This document shows, piece by piece, positions 58,893 to 64,000 of a stretch of 64,000 bases of DNA. How positions within the stretch are numbered: position 1 is the stretch's first letter; each line of letters begins with the position of its first letter. The notes beneath the pieces were generated by a model. The model had not been told where the DNA came from. It saw only the letters and a list, made by a program, of their open reading frames with translations, and made no database searches. Origin of the DNA: Planococcus liqunii (lineage in GTDB: Bacteria > Bacillota > Bacilli > Bacillales_A > Planococcaceae); the NCBI RefSeq assembly GCF_030413595.1, contig NZ_CP129238.1, positions 744,001 through 808,000 on the forward strand, written 5' to 3'. A program made the position numbers and the translations under genes.

Positions 58893-60254
58893 ATGAAAAA
58901 AAACAAGCGAGTTTTGCTGGCCAGTCTTTCCGGATCCGTTATTGAATGGTATGACTTTTATTTGTATGGAACGGCAACAGGCTTAGTGTTCACTACACTC
59001 TTCTTCTCGAATCAAGACCCGGCTATTTCTATTCTTTTGGCTTTTGCTACTTTTGGAATCGGTTATGCAGCAAGACCAGTAGGCAGTTTGATTTTCGGTC
59101 ATTACGGCGACCGGATTGGAAGGAAAGCGGCCTTGATGCTGACTTTAATCGGAATGGGCGGAAGCTCATTTCTGATTGGGCTGTTGCCGACATATGGCCA
59201 AATTGGATTGCTTGCTCCGATATTATTGGTGTTTTTAAGGCTGATCCAAGGAATTTCACTTGGAGGCGAATGGGGCGGCGCCGTTTTATTGGCTACCGAA
59301 TCTGCACCGAAAGGGAAGCGAGGCCTCTTTGGCTCCGTTCCGCAGTTAGGTGTTCCGCTTGGGCTGGTGGCTGGCTCGTTCAGTTTGACTTTTATCGCCT
59401 ATTTGACGACAGACGCTCAGTTCTTGGCATGGGGTTGGCGGATTCCATTTCTATTCAGTGCCGTCTTGATTGTTTTGGCTTTATGGATTCGCGGAGGAGT
59501 ACCTGAAACGGATGCTTTCCAGAAACAGAAAGACAGTGGGGAAATTGCGAAAGTGCCGATAGCTGAAACGTTCCGCTATCACCGGAAAAGTCTTTTCCAT
59601 GTTATTGGACTTAAATTGGGCGATGGATTCTTCAACGTCTTTCTTATGTCGTTCGTGCTGGTCTATGCCACTACGTATATGGATTACTCTAATGAGGTAG
59701 CGTTGACAGCGTTAACAATTGGCTGTGCTTCGATGATCATTACAATTCCAGTAATCGGCTACATTTCAGATTTTATTGGGCGTAAAATCATTTACATTAC
59801 CGGGCTGGTCTTGATGTTTGTATTGGCTATCCCATACTTCTTCCTTATTGAACAAGGGGCAACATGGCTTTATTTGATGCAAGCTGCAATGTTAGGGGTA
59901 GTCTGGGCATCTATTTTTGCTACACAAGGAACTTTGTTCTCTGAATTGTTCCCCGCAAAAGTCCGTTATACCGGTCTTTCTTTCGGCTATCAAATGGCCG
60001 CTGCAATTGTCGGATTCGGTCCGATGCTTTGGGCGGTGATGGGTGATAATTATGGATCTTCTCCATGGGTTTTCGGAGGATTTATGATGGCTGGATTAGC
60101 CGTATCACTTGTGTTGAGCATATTCATACCCGACACTCACAAAGTGTCGAAATATGAAAGTGATGGAGTGCCAGTGGCAGTGCAGGTCGAAGGATTAATA
60201 TCCAATGACAAAGAACAGCAAAAGCTTAAAAAAGAAAGTGCTCTTGAAAGCTGA
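58893..60254 (+). CDS. MFS transporter, metabolite:H+ symporter (MHS) family
   Basis: 453 residues from ATG 58893 (AAAAGGAG 9 bases upstream; TTG 58884 is nearer the ribosome site but less likely). Twelve membrane helices. MHS signature: SGSVIEWYDFYLYGTATGLVFTTLFF, then RPVGSLIFGHYGDRIGRKAALMLTLIGMGGSSFLIGLLPT and GGEWGGAVLLATESAPKGKRGLFGSVPQLGVPLG. The family imports aromatic or organic acids (shikimate, benzoate-like, alpha-ketoglutarate, proline/betaine). It follows the ligase by 42 bases in one operon. Long charged C-terminus. Confidence 0.9.
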   Translation: MKKNKRVLLASLSGSVIEWYDFYLYGTATGLVFTTLFFSNQDPAISILLAFATFGIGYAARPVGSLIFGHYGDRIGRKAALMLTLIGMGGSSFLIGLLPTYGQIGLLAPILLVFLRLIQGISLGGEWGGAVLLATESAPKGKRGLFGSVPQLGVPLGLVAGSFSLTFIAYLTTDAQFLAWGWRIPFLFSAVLIVLALWIRGGVPETDAFQKQKDSGEIAKVPIAETFRYHRKSLFHVIGLKLGDGFFNVFLMSFVLVYATTYMDYSNEVALTALTIGCASMIITIPVIGYISDFIGRKIIYITGLVLMFVLAIPYFFLIEQGATWLYLMQAAMLGVVWASIFATQGTLFSELFPAKVRYTGLSFGYQMAAAIVGFGPMLWAVMGDNYGSSPWVFGGFMMAGLAVSLVLSIFIPDTHKVSKYESDGVPVAVQVEGLISNDKEQQKLKKESALES

Positions 60255-60265
60255 AAATAGTTTGG

Positions 60266-60300
60266 AATGGTCAGCAGGTATCAGCTGACCATTTTTTATT
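60266..60300 (+). terminator. Terminator of the ligase-transporter operon
   Basis: TGGTCAGC, AGGTATCA, GCTGACCA followed by TTTTTT. Confidence 0.92.
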
Positions 60301-60446
60301 TGGCCAGTTTTAAAAGGGGAAGAATATGTTTTATAGTTCTTGCGCTTTGTCAGGGCAATTAGAAGTTTGATAAACCTAAATAGGATTATGCACTTGATGC
60401 AATGGGTAAACTAGGGTTAATCATCTGAAACAGGAGGCGAATTACA

Positions 60447-60671
60447 TTGGCTAGAAAAGGTACAGCAGGGCGCATGCCCGAAAAACAACTAGGCGCGACC
60501 GAATCCGGAATCGATAAAGCGATCAATAAAACAAAACAAGCTTTCGACAAAGACAATGATGCAACTGACTACGAAGAAGTAAAAGGTGAAGACGAAATGG
60601 AAGCAGCGAAAGAGTATTCGAAGAAGGCTGCGCATAATCCACCTGAAAGAGAGACCGATGGAAACGTTTAA
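60447..60671 (+). CDS. Small hydrophilic protein of unknown function
   Basis: 74 residues from TTG 60447 (AGGAGG at 60432-60437). Very polar and probably disordered: ARKGTAGRMPEKQLGATESGIDKAINKTKQAFDKDNDATDYEEVKGEDEMEAAKEYSKKAAHNPPERETDGNV. No Trp or Cys; like LEA/SASP-type small stress proteins in composition, but no family identified. Own terminator at 60689. Stands apart from the catabolic genes. Confidence 0.6.
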   Translation: MARKGTAGRMPEKQLGATESGIDKAINKTKQAFDKDNDATDYEEVKGEDEMEAAKEYSKKAAHNPPERETDGNV

Positions 60672-60688
60672 TAGAGTTAATGCGAAGA

Positions 60689-60718
60689 AGCCCGGTGAAC
60701 GCACCGGGCTTTTTTTGA
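60689..60718 (+). terminator. Terminator of the small hydrophilic gene
   Basis: AGCCCGGTG, AAC, GCACCGGGCT followed by TTTTTTT. Confidence 0.95.
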
Positions 60719-60876
60719 TTTGTTTGCGAAAAATTGTTTTTTGCGAATAAATGCTGAGAAGTGCGAACGAAGCTTAGAGAACGCCACCAAGTCTTTAGGA
60801 GAAATTTGTAAGAATTACGGATAAATTTTATACAAGCTGGAGAAGCTACTATAAGAAAAGAACGCTTCAACAAGAC

Positions 60877-60910
60877 GAAAAGCAGTTGACAGTTTAGCCA
60901 ACTGCTTTTC
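60877..60910. terminator. Orphan terminator hairpin
   Basis: AAAAGCAGTTG, loop, CAACTGCTTTT with A and T ends. No coding gene ends nearby on either strand; 60719-60876 carries no convincing frame, so it may end an untranslated RNA or be a second terminator. Confidence 0.7.
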
Positions 60911-60986
60911 ATTTTGCCTAGTTAATTTTTTAACTTTTCAGACAATAGTTGTCAGTAGAATGATTTTTTCTCGACATTCCCTGTCA

Positions 60987-61015
60987 TTGTTAGCGTTTAC
61001 ATTTCGTTATATAGT
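60987..61015 (+). promoter_or_regulatory. SigA-type promoter of hpaB
   Basis: TTGTTA-N17-TATAGT, about 50 bases before the hpaB start. The -35 is imperfect, the -10 good. Confidence 0.6.
60988..61001 (+). promoter_or_regulatory. cre (CcpA) site overlapping the hpaB promoter
   Basis: TGTTAGCGTTTACA fits TGWNANCGNTNWCA at every position and spans the -35 and spacer, so CcpA would repress when a preferred sugar is present. Confidence 0.7.
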
Positions 61016-61029
61016 TTTAACAAATGTAA
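60997..61029 (+). promoter_or_regulatory. TTACATTT-N17-AAATGTAA inverted repeat (candidate hpa operator)
   Basis: Perfect 8-bp inverted repeat flanking the -10 element. The regulator is not encoded in this window next to hpaB, unless the TetR at 56.4 kb or one beyond the right edge serves. Confidence 0.5.
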
Positions 61030-61066
61030 GGCCTACATTACGAACCCAACGAAACGGAGTGATTTC

Positions 61067-62566
61067 ATGTTAACTGGAGAACAGTATCTTGAGAGTTTGC
61101 GGGACGGACGAGTGGTTTACTTGAATGGAGAAAAAATTGACGATGTGACGACTCATCCGGCTTACCGAAATTCAGCCCTTTCCTATGCACGAATGTACGA
61201 TGCATTGCACGATCCAGCAAAACAAGATGTGCTGACAACGATCAATGAACATGGTGACCGCACACATAAGTTCTTTAAGACTCCACGTACAGCAGAAGAC
61301 CTGGTCGGAGCCCGTGACGCTATTGTTGAATGGTCGAAACTGAATTTCGGCTTTATGGGAAGAACACCGGATTACAAAGCTTCTTTCCTGGGACACCTTG
61401 AAGCCTATTCGGATTATTATGTAGGCTATGAGGAAAATGCCAAAGCCTGGTACAAGAAAGCTGCCAGAGACTTGCCGTTCGTCAATCATACGGTCATCAA
61501 TCCACAAATGGACCGCTCCAAATCACTCCATGAAAACAAAGAAGTGTTCGTTCGTGCTGTGGAAGAACGCGACGACGGAATTGTTGTAAGCGGTGCCAAA
61601 ATGGTTGGGACGGCTGCTGCTTTAACCAACTACAACTTTGTCGCTAACTACGGACCTAAAGAATTAGAGGGCGGGGACATTAGCCACGCACTAATCTTCC
61701 TGGTACCGATGAATGCGCCGGGATTGAAGATGATCAGCCGCCAATCCTATGAACTGCAAGCTAAAACGAATGGCACGCCGTTCGATTATCCATTATCCAG
61801 CCGTTTTGATGAGAACGACGCGGTAATCGTATTGGACAATGTCTTCGTTCCATGGGAAAACATACTGGCCTATAACAATGTGGAAGTATCGAATAACTTT
61901 GTAGCAGAAACTCATTTCGTCAACCGTTTCAGTTTCCATGGCTGTGCACGATTAGGCGTGAAACTGAATTTCATGGCGGGCCTCCTGATGAAAGCAACGG
62001 AAGCTTCAGGAACACATCAGTTCCGCGGCGTACAGGCAAATATCGGAGAAGTCGTAGCGATGCGCAATATGATCTGGAGTCTATCAGATTCGATGGCGAT
62101 GAACCCGGATATCGGACGCAACGGTGTCGCTATTCCAAACGGTGTCGCAGCTAATGCGTACCGGGTGCTTGCTCCCGAAGTATGGACCAAGGTCAAAAAG
62201 ATATTCGAACAGGTGGTTGCAGGCGGGTTGATTCAATTGCCATCAAGTGCTGCAGATTTCCTGAACCCGGAAATTCGTCCTTATTTGGACCAGTACTATA
62301 AAGGAACAAATACCACCGCGGAAGACCGCGTCAAACTTTTGAAGATGGTGTGGGATTCAATCGGCAGCGAGTTCGGCGGTCGCCACGAACTATACGAAGT
62401 AAACTATGCTGGAAATCACGAAAACATCCGTGTGGAAGCGATGTATCATTCAATCGGTTCAGGCAACGCAGAATCGTTTAAGGCTTTGGTAGATGACGCT
62501 ATGAGTGACTACGACTTGAACGGTTGGACGAATGCCGTGTGGAAAGAGAAAATTCCTACAATATAA
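61067..62566 (+). CDS. hpaB: 4-hydroxyphenylacetate 3-monooxygenase, oxygenase component
   Basis: 499 residues, the family's usual size. FADH2-dependent ortho-hydroxylation of 4-hydroxyphenylacetate or related phenols. Sequence features of the HpaB/TftD fold: TGEQYLESLRDGRVVYLNGEKIDDVTTHPAYRNSALSYARMYDAL, HTVINPQMDRSK, GAKMVGTAAALTNYNFVA, DNVFVPWENILAYNNVE, FHGCARLGVKLNFMAGLLMKATE, SPLSSAADFLNPEIRPYLDQYYKG-like C-terminal stretch. Ortholog of hpaB in style, but chlorophenol or other phenol use cannot be ruled out. First of hpaB-hpaC-dioxygenase with 12- and 20-base gaps. RBS ACGGAGTG. Confidence 0.9.
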   Translation: MLTGEQYLESLRDGRVVYLNGEKIDDVTTHPAYRNSALSYARMYDALHDPAKQDVLTTINEHGDRTHKFFKTPRTAEDLVGARDAIVEWSKLNFGFMGRTPDYKASFLGHLEAYSDYYVGYEENAKAWYKKAARDLPFVNHTVINPQMDRSKSLHENKEVFVRAVEERDDGIVVSGAKMVGTAAALTNYNFVANYGPKELEGGDISHALIFLVPMNAPGLKMISRQSYELQAKTNGTPFDYPLSSRFDENDAVIVLDNVFVPWENILAYNNVEVSNNFVAETHFVNRFSFHGCARLGVKLNFMAGLLMKATEASGTHQFRGVQANIGEVVAMRNMIWSLSDSMAMNPDIGRNGVAIPNGVAANAYRVLAPEVWTKVKKIFEQVVAGGLIQLPSSAADFLNPEIRPYLDQYYKGTNTTAEDRVKLLKMVWDSIGSEFGGRHELYEVNYAGNHENIRVEAMYHSIGSGNAESFKALVDDAMSDYDLNGWTNAVWKEKIPTI

Positions 62567-62578
62567 GGAGGGCTTTGA

Positions 62579-63055
62579 ATGGATAGTCGTGAATTCCGTA
62601 ACGCAATGGGTAAATTCGCCACTGGGGTAACGGTGATTTCAACAGATGTGGAAGGAACGTACCACGGAATGACAGCAAATGGGTTCATGTCGATTTCCTT
62701 GGACCCGGCACTGGTCGCAATTTCAATCGGCGAAAAGGCGCAGACGCTTCAATTGATCAAAGCAAGCGGCCGTTTCGGCGTCAGTGTCTTGTCAAAAGAC
62801 CAGGTTCATATTTCGAAGCAGTTTGCCGGACAAATTCCAAGTGATGCAGCCTTCCGCTTTGATGCGGCAAACGGCTTTCCATTAGTCGGCGATTCTCTCG
62901 TCCAAATTGTCTGTGAAGTAGAGCAGGAAATCTTAGCAGGGGATCACACCATCTTCATCGGAAAAGTAGAGAAAATGATTGTCAAAGACGGAGAGCCGTT
63001 ATTGTTCTCTTGCGGAAAATATGCAGAACTGGATCCGCAATACGCGGTCCTTTAA
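62579..63055 (+). CDS. hpaC: Flavin reductase, hydroxyphenylacetate monooxygenase reductase component
   Basis: 158 residues of the flavin reductase-like split-barrel family. Supplies FADH2 to HpaB from NADH. Typical [74 protein letters not shown] and C-terminal [27 protein letters not shown]. Starts 12 bases after hpaB (AAGGAGGGC) and is followed 20 bases later by the dioxygenase. Confidence 0.92.
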   Translation: MDSREFRNAMGKFATGVTVISTDVEGTYHGMTANGFMSISLDPALVAISIGEKAQTLQLIKASGRFGVSVLSKDQVHISKQFAGQIPSDAAFRFDAANGFPLVGDSLVQIVCEVEQEILAGDHTIFIGKVEKMIVKDGEPLLFSCGKYAELDPQYAVL

Positions 63056-63075
63056 ACGAAAGGGAGGAAATTAAA

Positions 63076-64000
63076 ATGACAAGCGAATTGACAAACCAGC
63101 ACGAGGAACCGATTTTTGATGTCGCCCAAATTGCCCATGTAGAAGTTCTGTCACCAACGCCAAAAGAGACTATTGCGTTTTATACCGACATGCTTGGGAT
63201 GGAGGTTGTTGAACAGATTGAACACAAAACCTATTTGCGCGCCTATGAAGACAATTATAAATATTCTTTGATTGTGACAGAAGCGGAAGAAGCAGGGCTT
63301 GGCCATGTTGCCTGGCGCACTACGTCTCCACAGGCGCTGCAACGCCGAGTGAAAGCGCTCGAAGAAAGCGGTCGCGGAGAAGGCTGGGCAAACGATGAAT
63401 ACGGGCACGGTCCGGCTTATCAGTTTACGACTCCGGATGGCCATAAGATGGAGATTTTGTGGGAAGTTGAGTACTATGAGTGCCATGTCGACAAACGTTC
63501 AAAATTGTTGTCAAGAAGCCAGAAACGGCCGGCACATGGTGTTCCGGTCCGCCGTTTGGATCACATCAATATAATGTCGAGCAATCCGGCTGCAGATACC
63601 GATTTCCTGGTGAAGACACTTGGCTTCAAGGTCCGTGAACAAATTGTCGACAACGATTATGTCGTCGGCACATGGAACAGTGTTTCGAACTTGGTGCACG
63701 AAATCGCAATCATGCAGGAACCAACTGGCACCAAAGGGAAATTGCATCACGTCTGCTACTGGTACGGTGTACCTCAAAATTTATACGATGCAGCGGATTT
63801 ATTGAAAGACCACGGCTATTTCATCGAAATCCCGCCTAATAAACACGGGGTCAGCCAGGCGTTCTGCATGTATGCATATGAGCCAGGCGGCAACCGCGTC
63901 GAATTGTTCGGAGATGCCGGCTATTTGATTCTCGACCCGGACTGGAAAACATTGACTTGGCAAATGGAAGATGTTCCCGGCAACGGCGATGCTTGGGTAG
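63076..64000 (+). CDS. hpaD: Extradiol ring-cleavage dioxygenase, 3,4-dihydroxyphenylacetate 2,3-dioxygenase type, cut by right edge
   Basis: 308 codons visible; no stop before the window ends. Two vicinal-oxygen-chelate domains: N-terminal at about 15-140 ([34 protein letters not shown]) and catalytic at about 155-285, with iron ligands His in [12 protein letters not shown], His in [10 protein letters not shown] and Glu in [13 protein letters not shown]. Opens the catechol ring made by HpaBC beside the ring hydroxyl. Resembles HpaD of the type I extradiol class of Bacilli and Arthrobacter. RBS AAGGGAGG. Further hpa genes (hpaE, hpaG etc.) probably lie beyond 64000. Confidence 0.88.
   Translation, partial: MTSELTNQHEEPIFDVAQIAHVEVLSPTPKETIAFYTDMLGMEVVEQIEHKTYLRAYEDNYKYSLIVTEAEEAGLGHVAWRTTSPQALQRRVKALEESGRGEGWANDEYGHGPAYQFTTPDGHKMEILWEVEYYECHVDKRSKLLSRSQKRPAHGVPVRRLDHINIMSSNPAADTDFLVKTLGFKVREQIVDNDYVVGTWNSVSNLVHEIAIMQEPTGTKGKLHHVCYWYGVPQNLYDAADLLKDHGYFIEIPPNKHGVSQAFCMYAYEPGGNRVELFGDAGYLILDPDWKTLTWQMEDVPGNGDAWV

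Noticed and set aside
1..64000. rRNA, tRNA, transposase, integrase or prophage genes
   Set aside because: Looked for typical sequences and protein motifs on both strands and found none; weak tRNA-like stems were not supported by a full cloverleaf.

Overview
The window reads as chromosomal DNA from a low-to-mid G+C Gram-positive of the Bacillales, most likely a Planococcaceae member (Planococcus/Planomicrobium-like). The reasons are strong AGGAGG-type ribosome binding sites, many TTG/GTG starts, compact genes separated by hairpin-plus-T-run terminators, a GlcT/RAT-controlled ptsG, a lipoteichoic acid synthase, staphylococcal-type C30 carotenoid genes (crtM, crtP) and CcpA-type cre boxes. The genus is inferred from family resemblance, not proven. 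No rRNA, tRNA, CRISPR array, prophage or transposase gene was seen.

Layout. 1-2.7 kb: ptsG (cut by the left edge) and its antiterminator gene glcT, with the RAT/terminator switch between them. 3-6.9 kb: an old-yellow-enzyme reductase, a palindromic intergenic repeat framed by two identical terminator hairpins, a SUKH-like protein, a small TIR-like protein and two small membrane proteins. 7-12.4 kb: a DUF2207 membrane protein, a YCII protein, an MDR oxidoreductase, a rifampin ADP-ribosyltransferase reading through its own terminator, and YcxB-like and YitT proteins. 12.5-20.3 kb: a redox/aldehyde neighbourhood (two SDRs, AldA-type dehydrogenase, aldo/keto reductase, YdhR-type monooxygenase, SpxH-like DsbA protein) with two TetR regulators whose upstream regions share TGTCG inverted repeats. 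20.5-25.8 kb: a visibly A+T-richer catabolic operon (tartrate-dehydrogenase-like enzyme, SDR, aldehyde dehydrogenase, BASS transporter) divergent from a GntR/FCD regulator.

26-35 kb: DUF4181 protein, aspartate dehydrogenase, secreted M14 carboxypeptidase, a Lys/Glu-rich small protein, crtM-crtP behind a SigB-like promoter, a rhodanese, and NhaC antiporter, then a 21-bp degenerate tandem repeat. 35-44 kb: an XRE regulator fused to a degenerate desulfoferrodoxin-like domain, a BceAB-type ABC transporter without its two-component system, and a two-gene cassette of a 1256-residue SF1 helicase with a long coiled-coil insert plus a winged-helix partner. 44-56 kb: DinB, DUF4256, an epimerase, ltaS, a second copy of the palindromic repeat, a YfmJ-type reductase, a cobalamin-riboswitch operon (divergent adenosyltransferase plus BtuF-like lipoprotein), DUF4085, an HSL-type esterase and an M20 amidohydrolase.

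56.3-64 kb: an aromatic/organic acid catabolic region. A TetR gene diverges from an acyl-CoA ligase-MHS transporter operon whose promoter contains a perfect palindrome. Downstream lie hpaB, hpaC and an extradiol dioxygenase (cut by the right edge), whose promoter carries a cre box and an inverted repeat. Together these suggest catabolite-repressed uptake and meta-cleavage of 4-hydroxyphenylacetate or a related phenol.

Most likely to repay follow-up: the helicase plus winged-helix cassette, the XRE-desulfoferrodoxin fusion, the shared palindromic repeat, the 21-bp heptad repeat, the divergent cobalamin adenosyltransferase and the carotenoid pair lacking crtN.
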